NCBI GenBank assembly: GCA_910588405.1
Contig: CAJUPT010000088.1
Span: 1-10,848 of the forward strand
Length of the DNA: 10,848 bases
DNA from: an uncultured Lachnospiraceae bacterium
GTDB lineage: Bacteria; Bacillota; Clostridia; Lachnospirales; Lachnospiraceae
Reading direction: 5' to 3'
Shown here: positions 1 to 6,336 of the stretch, in pieces
Layout of the letters: each line of letters opens with the position of its first letter
Position numbering within the stretch: the stretch's first letter is position 1
Notes under the pieces: generated by a model
Database searches by the model: none
Seen by the model: the letters and a program-made list of their open reading frames with translations, nothing else
Told to the model about the DNA's origin: nothing
Made by a program: the position numbers and the translations under genes

Positions 1-408
1 ATCCATCCCATTTTCCGTCCCATGATATCCGGGTTATCCGGCGCTTTCGGCAGCTGTACAGTCTCAGAAAAGCTGAAATATTCCTTGCTTCCAAGGCCCG
101 CGGTCCGGTCCGCCCAATACTCCAGCCAGTCCAGGAAACGGAAGGGCTTTCCGGTCTCCTTGTCACGCATGGGGATAATCCCGCAGTCATTGGCCAGGTC
201 ATAATACCAGACTGTGCCGTAGGTATCCGGGTCCGGACTGTTTACGACCAGAACGCTGTCCATGCCGTCCCCCTCGGTACACAGGGCCACCAGCCCGTTG
301 TCAGCGGTAAAGGGGGTATCCTCGTCATAAAACTGGTCCATCTCTTCCTCGGTCATGGGAAGGAAGTAGAGGATATGGTCCGGCGTATAGGGAAATGGCT
401 GCTCCACA
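1..408 (-). pseudogene. 5'-truncated fragment, possible SMI1/KNR4 (SUKH) family protein
   Basis: An open minus-strand frame runs from about 408 off the left edge, with an in-frame stop just upstream near 432. The translation (about 135 residues visible) is acidic and aromatic. It includes a 'GTVWYYDLANDCGIIP' segment followed by 'FRFLDWLEYWAD', which resembles the C-terminal half of SMI1/KNR4-like (SUKH) domains; these often act as immunity proteins or binding modules. The family call comes from pattern memory and is tentative. The first in-frame ATG (354-356) falls inside the conserved-looking part and has no clear ribosome binding site, so the real N-terminus appears lost where this fragment meets the modA fragment (about 405-430). 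Its C-terminus lies outside the window. Confidence 0.42.
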
Positions 409-474
409 GTGGATTCTTTCCGGCGCAGACTGTGATATTTTTATTCCTGCGGCACAGAAACAGATGGACCAGTT
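331..474. repeat. 13-bp perfect inverted repeat straddling the fragment junction
   Basis: The 13-mer AGATGGACCAGTT at 462-474 occurs as its exact reverse complement at 331-343. One copy lies in the modA fragment (Met-Asp-Gln-Leu) and the other in the minus-strand fragment (Met-Asp-Gln-Phe). The two arms lie on either side of the point where the genes are joined. It may be coincidence, or a sign of how the junction formed; the breakpoint itself lies between the arms, not in them. Confidence 0.6.
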
Positions 475-1003
475 AGACATCCTGACAGATCCCTCTGTAA
501 ATACGGAAAGGCTTGATTTTATTCTGCCGGAAACCAGGTTTAATCTGGTGGAGAATAAGGTCATACTGGCTGTACCGGATGACAACCCGGCAAACATTCA
601 CTCCTTCGAAGATCTGGGAACCGATAAACTGAGCCTGATCTGCCTGGGCAATGATGATGTTCCGGTAGGAGCATATTCTAAGGAAATCCTCACCGGTCTG
701 GGGATTATGGAACAGCCGGAATCCAGTTCTAAGATCACTTATGGTTCCAATGTTAAGGAAGTAACGACCCAGGTGAAGGAAGCATCCGTAGACTGCGGCA
801 TTATCTATGCTACGGATGCCTTTTCGGCAGGTCTGACCGTGGTGGATGAAGCAGAAGAAGGACAGTGCAGACAGGTAATCTATCCGGCAGCTGTCCTGAA
901 TATCTCCGGGAATCCGGAAGAGGCCCGAACATTCCTGGATTATCTTTTAACGGACCAGTGTGCAGAAATATTTGAGGCTGTCGGGTTTACCATGGCACAA
1001 TAA
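395..1003 (+). pseudogene. modA: Molybdate ABC transporter substrate-binding protein, N-terminus missing
   Basis: This frame encodes 202 residues that match the ModA periplasmic-binding fold from 'GADCDIFIPAAQKQMDQLD' (residue 10 onward) to the end, including 'LVENKVILAVP' and the C-terminal 'FLDYLLTDQCAEIFEAVGFT'. ModA normally captures molybdate or tungstate outside the membrane and hands it to the ModBC permease and ATPase. Complete ModA lipoproteins are about 250-280 residues. Here the signal peptide, lipobox and first strand-helix units (about 50-60 residues) are absent; only nine unrelated residues precede the match. No strong ribosome binding site lies before ATG 395, and no modB or modC follows. 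The encoded protein could not be exported, so I treat it as a remnant created by the junction at about 405-430. Confidence 0.82.
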
Positions 1004-1050
1004 GGAAAACAGATACATCTCTGGCAGGAGACTACACCGGCTGCAGAAAA

Positions 1051-1400
1051 TCATCTTTTTTTGTATAGGATTATCTGCGGCTTCTCACCGCCGCATCCAT
1101 ATTCGCACACAAGGACATAAGCCTCATCCGCCACAACGCCATAGCACCTGTCGCTGCCGGATATTTCAATTTGATTTCCCAAATATACATTATTATCTTC
1201 AAGCAGTCTGACAGACTGTCCATTTGGCAGTGGATATTTTTTGATTCTTCTGAACCACCCCTTTTTATGCATTCTGCTGCAATACATTTCCCTCCAAAGG
1301 GATGGCCGTCTGTTTTCACACAGCCATTGCAGATATTTTCGTATAGTTCCAATGCAATATTTCTGTCATTTATTCTATCAGACTTTCCCATGATTTTCAT
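1051..1400 (-). pseudogene. Small hypothetical protein split by a one-base frameshift
   Basis: Two overlapping minus-strand frames together give one coherent protein. The first begins at ATG 1400 (an alternative ATG is at 1391) with 'MKIMGKSDRINDRNIALELYENICNGC...FGGKCIAAECIK'. The second continues 'KGWFRRIKKYPLPNGQSVRLLEDNNVYLG...' to a stop at 1051. The switch falls at a run of five A and four G (plus-strand 1258-1266), where one base seems to be missing. The span is 350 bases; adding one gives exactly 117 codons, so the repaired product would be 116 residues. The N-terminal half has cysteines in a C-x2-C arrangement and the C-terminal half looks beta-rich. I do not recognise the family. 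The run does not form a canonical -1 slippery heptamer, so mutation or sequencing error is likelier than programmed frameshifting. The upstream ribosome binding site is weak. Confidence 0.55.
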
Positions 1401-1414
1401 TTACCGGTTATTAT

Positions 1415-1430
1415 TCAATAAATTTATTGA
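1415..1430. promoter_or_regulatory. 16-bp perfect palindrome, probable operator
   Basis: TCAATAAATTTATTGA is its own reverse complement. It lies between the divergent gene at 1400 and the signalling operon and overlaps the first four bases of the -35 hexamer at 1427-1432. This position suits a repressor-type operator bound by a dimeric regulator. The regulator is unknown; chance is possible in an AT-rich stretch. Confidence 0.45.
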
Positions 1431-1455
1431 CTATATCATATAAAACTATTAAAAT
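1427..1455 (+). promoter_or_regulatory. Sigma-A-type promoter of the signalling operon
   Basis: The -35 element TTGACT (1427-1432) and the -10 element TAAAAT (1450-1455) are separated by 17 bases. Transcription would start near 1462. That leaves about 20 bases of leader before the start codon of the secreted peptide at 1482, including its ribosome binding site. The upstream half overlaps the 16-bp palindrome. Confidence 0.7.
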
Positions 1456-1481
1456 TTAAGAAAAACCAGGGAGGTAACAGT

Positions 1482-1616
1482 GTGAGAGTTAAAAAAGTAT
1501 TTTTGGCAGCATCCGTCTTTACCCTGCTGACCGCTTCAGCAGCATTTGGCGGGACATGGAAAAACGGTAAGGGAAACTGGCAGTATGATAACGGCGAAGG
1601 AACAGAAGCATGGTAA
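1482..1616 (+). CDS. Short secreted peptide (44 aa), 'W...YDNG' type
   Basis: A GTG start at 1482 is preceded by AGGGAGG with 7-bp spacing. The product begins RVKKVFLAAS, then a hydrophobic stretch and a small-residue cleavage region ('TASAAF-G'), which is a clear Sec signal peptide of about 22 residues. The predicted mature part is 'GGTWKNGKGNWQYDNGEGT' plus three residues. It resembles the first tryptophan-rich unit of secreted Lachnospiraceae proteins carrying 'WWYDNGDGT' motifs, which are normally two or more times longer. The last codons overlap the start of the kinase gene (ATG 1610), so the two are probably translationally coupled. It may be a genuine short exported peptide, perhaps sensed by the 7TM kinase, or a gene cut short by a stop codon. 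The reading frame and signal peptide are visible; the ligand role is inference. Confidence 0.68.
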   Translation: MRVKKVFLAASVFTLLTASAAFGGTWKNGKGNWQYDNGEGTEAW

Positions 1617-4465
1617 ATTTTGTAATTCTATTAGAATGTTTTGGCATATGTCTCACGGCTGTAGCCTTATTCCTTCTCCTCAACGGAGACGGCGCCAGGG
1701 AGCAGAAGCTGCTGATCATGATTCTCTGCGGTTCCCTGGTACAGAACGTAGGGTATTTATTGGAATTGATCGCGCCCACAGTGGAAGCGGCCATGACGGC
1801 GGTGACAGTGGAAAAGGTGGGGGCCGCCTTTACCCCCCTTTGTTATTGCTGGTTTATCTACATCTATTGTTCCGTTACGCCGCCCAAAAAGCTTTTAAGG
1901 CTTCTGGGCGCGGTCAGTTTTTTATCTCTGCCCACAGTGATTTTTAACTGGCGCGGTCTTTTTTACCAGGATGTCCAGTGGACAGCCGCAGGGGATGGAT
2001 TCCATTATGTGAGCCTTACCTATGGGCCGCTGTATGTGTTTTTTCTGATCGGCCACATTATTATTCCTTACGCCCTCTGTATCTACACCCTGGTGGGCGC
2101 TATCCGGGAACGCAGGGACCGGCAGCTCAACCGTCAGTACTGGACCATCCTGACCATTTCCGGCCTGCCTGTGGTCGTGCTTGCGGTCTATATTCTTAAA
2201 ATCGTCAACATCTTTGACCTGACGCCAGTGACCCTGACTATTTCCATGTCCATGGTGGTCATCGTCATCTGGAGCCGCCGCAATTATGATTTCCGCTATC
2301 TGGCTGCGGAAAAGGTTCTTGAGAGCATGGGCGACGGCGTCATCGCGCTGGATGATCACGACCGGCTGGTCAGCTACAACCGGGCCGCGGCCGATATCTT
2401 CACCTCTCTGTCCGCCCACAGACCGGGAGAGAATATCCGGGCAGTGGAGGGCTTCCGGGAGGAAATGCTGAACAGTGATATCCCCCAGAGCTTTTCCATC
2501 AGCGGACAGCACTACGAAAGCCACAGCAAGCATATCGTAGATGAGAACGGCAAGATACAGGGGTCTGTTATTTTGATCCTGGATATGACCGATATCAAGT
2601 CCTATATCAATGAGATCAAGCGGGTGCGGCGTCAGGCGGAGAAGGCCAGCATCGCCAAAAGCGAGTTCCTGGCCAACATGTCCCACGAGATACGGACTCC
2701 CATGAACGCCATCATTGGTCTCAATGACATCATCATGGAGGAATGCGGAGACACGGAGATCTACGGCTATGCCAAGGATGTACAGTCCGCCGCCAGAAAC
2801 CTGCTGACCATCATCAACGACATCCTGGACCTGTCCAAGGTGGAAGCGGGAAAAATGGAACTGGTGATCGAGAATTACTACATAAAAGACATGGCTGACG
2901 AGATCATGGGGATCATGGATATGGCGGCTTCCCAGAAGGGCCTCATCCTGAAATATGAGTGCGACCAGACCATACCCTGCCGCTACAGCGGCGATGACGG
3001 CAGGATCAAGCAGATCCTTCTGAACATTCTCAGCAATGCCATAAAATTTACGAAGAAAGGCTATGTGCGGGCCTATATTACGGGGAAACCCGGCAGGGAC
3101 AACGACGAGGAGCAGCTCACCTTCTGCGTGGAGGATACGGGCTGCGGTATCCGGGAGGAAGACCTTCAGAAGATTTTCGAGGATTTCCGTCAGGTGGATT
3201 CCAGGCGAAACCGGAGCGTGGAGGGCACGGGGCTGGGACTTGCCATTGTAAAACATCTGGTGGAGCTGATGAAGGGCACCATCCAGGTGGAAAGCGTCTA
3301 TGACAAGGGAACCACCGTCACCATCACCATTCCCCAGAAAATCGTGGACCGGCAGCCGGTTTCGGAGATGAAGGAGGCCCCCCAGACAGAGCAGAAGGTC
3401 ACGGACGGATTTACGGCCCCTGGGGTGAAAGTGCTGATCGTAGACGACAATGTGATCAACCGGAAGGTGGCCAGAGGCTTTTTGAAAAACTACGCCTTTG
3501 ATCTCACCGAGGCGGAAAGCGGGCCGGAGGCCATTGAGCGGGTCCGCTCTGACCGGTACGATCTCATCTTCATGGACCACATGATGCCGGATATGGACGG
3601 CGTGGAGGCGGCGGAGATCATCCGGAGAGACTGCGGCGACAACGGGACCGCTCCCGTCTTGGTCGCTCTCACAGCCAATGCCATGGAAGGCATGAGGGAG
3701 CGTTTTCTGGAACACGGTTTCCAGGATTTTATCGCCAAGCCTCTGGACAGGACAGAGCTGAACCAGCTTCTGCTGCGCTGGGTTCCGGAGAAATACCGGC
3801 AGACAGGAGACACGGAGGAAGAATCCAAACCCCTGGACCCCTCGGCTGTTCAGATCGACGGAGTGGATATGGAGGCTGTAACCCAATATTATTCCGGCGA
3901 TGAAGAGGGGTTCATGGAACTGCTGGATCTCTACTGTATAGACGGAAAGCGGAAGACCGAGCTTCTCCATCAGGTGGTGGATTCCGATCCCCTGCGCTAT
4001 CAGATCGAGGTTCATGGGCTTAAAAGCGCTTCCGCCAATATCGGAGCCATGGAGGTGTCCGCCATGGCCCGGGCCCATGAGAACGCCGCCGTACAGGGTG
4101 ACATGGAATTTATCCACAGCCAATTCCCTCTTTTGATGACAGAATATGAGGAACTGCTGGTGAATATCAGACGGTTTCTGGAAAAGCGGGGGCAGGAAAA
4201 GGGGAGGAAAGAAAAACTTCCCTGCCTGACTGCACAGGAGTTTAAGGAAGAGACGTCGGCGGCTCTGGAAGAGCTGAAACATTTTCGTTCTCAAAAGTGC
4301 GGGGAGAGGGTGGAGACAATGCTGACCCATGAACTGCCCGGGGACGGGGAGGAGCGGCTTTTGGAGATACAGGAACAGCTGCGATTGTATGAAGATGACA
4401 AGGCTGAGGAGCTGCTTGGACGGCTTCTGTGCTCACTTGAAAAGGAGGAAGAAGGCGATGAGTGA
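1610..4465 (+). CDS. Hybrid sensor histidine kinase (7TM-PAS-HisKA-HATPase-REC-Hpt)
   Basis: This 951-residue membrane kinase would sense a signal and pass phosphate along an internal His-Asp-His relay. Residues 1-222 contain about seven hydrophobic segments, like the 7TM sensor region of some histidine kinases. A PAS-like domain spans about 231-325. HisKA carries 'SHEIRTP' with phospho-acceptor H359. The ATPase domain has the N box (N472, N476), G1 'EDTGCGI' (508-514) and G2 'EGTGLGLAI' (538-546). The receiver (about 606-722) has D612/D613, phospho-acceptor D656, T688 and K710. An Hpt domain follows, with 'HGLKSASANIG' and acceptor H802. Residues 865-951 form an extra acidic helical tail. 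ATG 1610 is supported by GAAGGA eight bases upstream and overlaps the upstream peptide gene; the 3' end overlaps the next gene by 8 bp. All catalytic motifs are present. No DNA-binding domain is attached, so output must go through partner receivers. Confidence 0.95.
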   Translation: MVNFVILLECFGICLTAVALFLLLNGDGAREQKLLIMILCGSLVQNVGYLLELIAPTVEAAMTAVTVEKVGAAFTPLCYCWFIYIYCSVTPPKKLLRLLGAVSFLSLPTVIFNWRGLFYQDVQWTAAGDGFHYVSLTYGPLYVFFLIGHIIIPYALCIYTLVGAIRERRDRQLNRQYWTILTISGLPVVVLAVYILKIVNIFDLTPVTLTISMSMVVIVIWSRRNYDFRYLAAEKVLESMGDGVIALDDHDRLVSYNRAAADIFTSLSAHRPGENIRAVEGFREEMLNSDIPQSFSISGQHYESHSKHIVDENGKIQGSVILILDMTDIKSYINEIKRVRRQAEKASIAKSEFLANMSHEIRTPMNAIIGLNDIIMEECGDTEIYGYAKDVQSAARNLLTIINDILDLSKVEAGKMELVIENYYIKDMADEIMGIMDMAASQKGLILKYECDQTIPCRYSGDDGRIKQILLNILSNAIKFTKKGYVRAYITGKPGRDNDEEQLTFCVEDTGCGIREEDLQKIFEDFRQVDSRRNRSVEGTGLGLAIVKHLVELMKGTIQVESVYDKGTTVTITIPQKIVDRQPVSEMKEAPQTEQKVTDGFTAPGVKVLIVDDNVINRKVARGFLKNYAFDLTEAESGPEAIERVRSDRYDLIFMDHMMPDMDGVEAAEIIRRDCGDNGTAPVLVALTANAMEGMRERFLEHGFQDFIAKPLDRTELNQLLLRWVPEKYRQTGDTEEESKPLDPSAVQIDGVDMEAVTQYYSGDEEGFMELLDLYCIDGKRKTELLHQVVDSDPLRYQIEVHGLKSASANIGAMEVSAMARAHENAAVQGDMEFIHSQFPLLMTEYEELLVNIRRFLEKRGQEKGRKEKLPCLTAQEFKEETSAALEELKHFRSQKCGERVETMLTHELPGDGEERLLEIQEQLRLYEDDKAEELLGRLLCSLEKEEEGDE

Positions 4466-4874
4466 AATGGGGGAAGGTCTCAAAAAACGGATTTTGGCGG
4501 TGGATGACGATGTGATCATCTTGACCCGGATTTCCAGCATCCTGCGGAATGATTACGAGCTGATTACTATCAATTCAGGGATGCGGGCTTTAAGGTACCT
4601 GGATCTGGAAAAGCCGGATCTGATTCTTCTTGATATCCGCATGGCCCAGCAGGATGGCATCGAGACTCTGCGGGAAATCCGCAGAAGAGAAGAATGTAAA
4701 GACATACCGGTGATCATGCTTACAGGCGTGGAGAGCAGGGATATGGTTGTGGAGAGCGCCAAACTGGGCATCCACGATTATCTGCTGAAACCATTTTCCT
4801 CAGTGGAACTGCTCAAAAGAGTCCGCCGGGTTTTCGGACAGGATGAGATGGAAAATGAGGAAGGAGATGAATAG
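4458..4874 (+). CDS. Single-domain response regulator receiver protein
   Basis: The 138-residue product is a CheY-like receiver. It has the acidic pocket 'VDDD' (D16, D17), phospho-acceptor D59 in 'LLLDIRM', T89 and K111 ('LKPF'). I chose ATG 4458 because AAAGGAGG lies 9 bases upstream and the start overlaps the kinase stop in ATGAGTGA. An in-frame ATG at 4329 lies deep inside the kinase gene. The usual 'MPxxDG' loop reads 'MAQQDG', so the conserved proline is absent. There is no effector domain, and the C-terminus ends in an acidic tail. It probably takes phosphate from the kinase Hpt H802; what it controls is not visible. Confidence 0.92.
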   Translation: MSEMGEGLKKRILAVDDDVIILTRISSILRNDYELITINSGMRALRYLDLEKPDLILLDIRMAQQDGIETLREIRRREECKDIPVIMLTGVESRDMVVESAKLGIHDYLLKPFSSVELLKRVRRVFGQDEMENEEGDE

Positions 4875-5363
4875 ATGAATACTGCTATGTCGAAGGAAGA
4901 ACTTGAAAAGATATTGGACCAGGCCGTTCAGGATGTGACAGAGTGTACCGCGGGCGTGTGCCTCCACCAGGAAAATCAGTCGCCGGGGGAAGATCTCTGT
5001 ACGGTACAGATCACCTTTGACAGAGGGTTCCGCACCAGTCTTACCCTCTGCGCTGACAGGGAGCTTTTGTACCGCATGGCCAGCATTTCATTTCATGAGG
5101 AATCCGTCAGCCCTGAGGACCTGGAGGAGTTCAGCAAAGAATATTTCAATGTGCTCTGCGGCAGGATCGCCGCGGCTATGTTTAAGGCCACACAGGTTCC
5201 GGCTCATTTCGCTCCGCCTGTATTTTATCACGGACGATATGAGCCTGAGGGACAGGAGATCCAGTTCATGCTTACCTATTCGGATGAATACAGCAAGGGC
5301 GCCCAGTTCATTCACCATGTGCCATGTTCTGGCCCCAATGAAAACATTTCGGATGAAGATTAA
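4875..5363 (+). CDS. CheX-like phosphatase domain protein
   Basis: This 162-residue protein starts directly after the TAG of the receiver gene, with AAGGAG 8 bases upstream. Residues 89-96 read 'EYFNVLCG', matching the E-x2-N-x3-G signature (E89, N92, G96) of CheX/CheC-family phosphatases. These insert the Glu and Asn beside the phospho-aspartate of a CheY-type receiver to speed its hydrolysis. Length and the mixed alpha/beta pattern fit CheX. Lying between two single-domain receivers, it most likely resets one or both. No chemotaxis genes are nearby, so I would not name it cheX without comparison. Confidence 0.82.
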   Translation: MNTAMSKEELEKILDQAVQDVTECTAGVCLHQENQSPGEDLCTVQITFDRGFRTSLTLCADRELLYRMASISFHEESVSPEDLEEFSKEYFNVLCGRIAAAMFKATQVPAHFAPPVFYHGRYEPEGQEIQFMLTYSDEYSKGAQFIHHVPCSGPNENISDED

Positions 5364-5383
5364 GAGAAGGGAGTATTTAGGAA

Positions 5384-5746
5384 ATGAGCAAGCGAGTTAT
5401 GGTAGTAGATGATTCCCGACTGGTACGGGTTCAGCTGGGTGATGTTTTGGAGGGCACAGATTACGAGATCGCCGCGTACTGCCGCAGCGGCGAGGACGCC
5501 ATCGCCCAGTATGACGAGGTAAAGCCTGATCTGGTGACAATGGATATTATCATGACAGGGATGGATGGACTGGATGCCTCCGAGATTATTCTGAAACAGC
5601 ATCCGGATGCCAGGATCGTCATGATCTCGTCCCTGGCCTATGACGATACTTACGACAGAGCCAGGGCCATCGGCGTCAAAGGCTTTGTGGATAAGCCTTT
5701 TCACAAGGAGCAGCTGTTGAAGATATTTGAGCAGGCACTTGGTTAG
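5384..5746 (+). CDS. CheY-like single-domain response regulator
   Basis: The 120-residue receiver has 'VVDDS' (D9, D10), phospho-acceptor D54 in 'VTMDIIM', S82 and K104 ('DKPF'), which is the full set of receiver residues. The start at 5384 is supported by AAGGGAG about 10 bases upstream, 20 bases after the CheX-like stop. The loop after the acceptor reads 'MTGMDG' in place of 'MPxxDG'. It is the last gene before the operon terminator. Likely roles are final acceptor of the relay, acting by protein-protein contact as CheY does, or a phosphate sink for the upstream kinase. Confidence 0.93.
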   Translation: MSKRVMVVDDSRLVRVQLGDVLEGTDYEIAAYCRSGEDAIAQYDEVKPDLVTMDIIMTGMDGLDASEIILKQHPDARIVMISSLAYDDTYDRARAIGVKGFVDKPFHKEQLLKIFEQALG

Positions 5747-5782
5747 AAGATTCCAGATATAAACGACACACAATCCGGACAG

Positions 5783-5827
5783 AAAGGGACTGTGGAGCAG
5801 GATGAGTTTTTTCACAGCCCCTTTTTT
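5783..5827 (+). terminator. Rho-independent terminator of the signalling operon
   Basis: A stem of about 12 bp (5783-5794 against 5813-5824, one A-C mismatch) with an 18-base loop is followed by a T tract at 5822-5827. It lies 36 bases after the CheY-like stop. Its right arm overlaps the stop codon of the opposing pseudogene (5812-5814). On the minus strand the T run is too short for a good terminator. Confidence 0.75.
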
Positions 5828-6328
5828 AATGTTTTAGGCAGCACGGGATCGGACAGCTTTATGACGACCATATCCCCCCTCCGGCAGGATGGATCCCTCC
5901 AGAGGCCAGACAGGCATGGACTCCGCCATCTCAACGGCTCTGATGTACTGCTCTGTGATAACGGGGGCATGGGGAAGACCCATGGCATACATCAGCGTTC
6001 CTGCCCGGTCCGATACTCCGTGTACACCCAGGCTGTCCCACTGAAACAGAGAGTAGCCGATCATATCCCCTCTTAAAGTACTCTGACTCTAGTTGATTCC
6101 TCTGATCCCCACAAATACCAGCCCCCTCTGATAGACAAGAAGAAAGGAAAAAGCGCACAGGGCGATGAAGATCACGACCGTGACCTGGTAGGAACCGAAG
6201 GCCCACACTCCGCATGGAACGGCCATCATGGCTATGGCAGAAACCGGCTGACAGAACAGGCTCATACCAAAAAGTCTCTTGGTGAACACCAGGCCAAAAC
6301 GACCTATTCCGCACCAGGATTTCAACAT
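5812..6328 (-). pseudogene. Degenerate second copy of the GtrII-like membrane glycosyltransferase
   Basis: The minus strand carries three blocks similar to the intact gene just upstream (6337-7923). 'MLKSWCGIGRFGLVFTKRLFGMS' split in the pieces 'GRFGLVF' and 'RLFGMS' matches intact residues 61-83. 'VWAFGSYQ' through 'SFLLVYQ' matches residues 183-208. 'LRGDMIGYSLF' through 'MPVWPLEGSI' matches about residues 448-512. The intervening parts are missing. A TAG at 6086-6088 interrupts the frame between the second and third blocks. A run of six G (plus-strand 5874-5879) shifts the frame near the end; with five G the frame reads 'PEGDMVVIKLSDP', matching 'GDIVVVRLSQSP' of the intact protein, and ends at 5812. 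The first 60 residues of the parent are absent. This is a decayed tandem paralogue. Confidence 0.85.
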
Positions 6329-6336
6329 GGATCCTG

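Noticed and set aside
1071..1280. Programmed -1 frameshifting in the small minus-strand gene
   Set aside because: The site reads ATA-AAA-AGG in the zero frame, which does not permit full re-pairing of both tRNAs as in A-AAA-AAG, and no clear downstream stem was seen.
1922..4330. An 802-codon minus-strand open frame opposite the kinase
   Set aside because: It is the antisense shadow of the hybrid kinase, caused by codon usage. The kinase frame carries all catalytic motifs and good translation signals.
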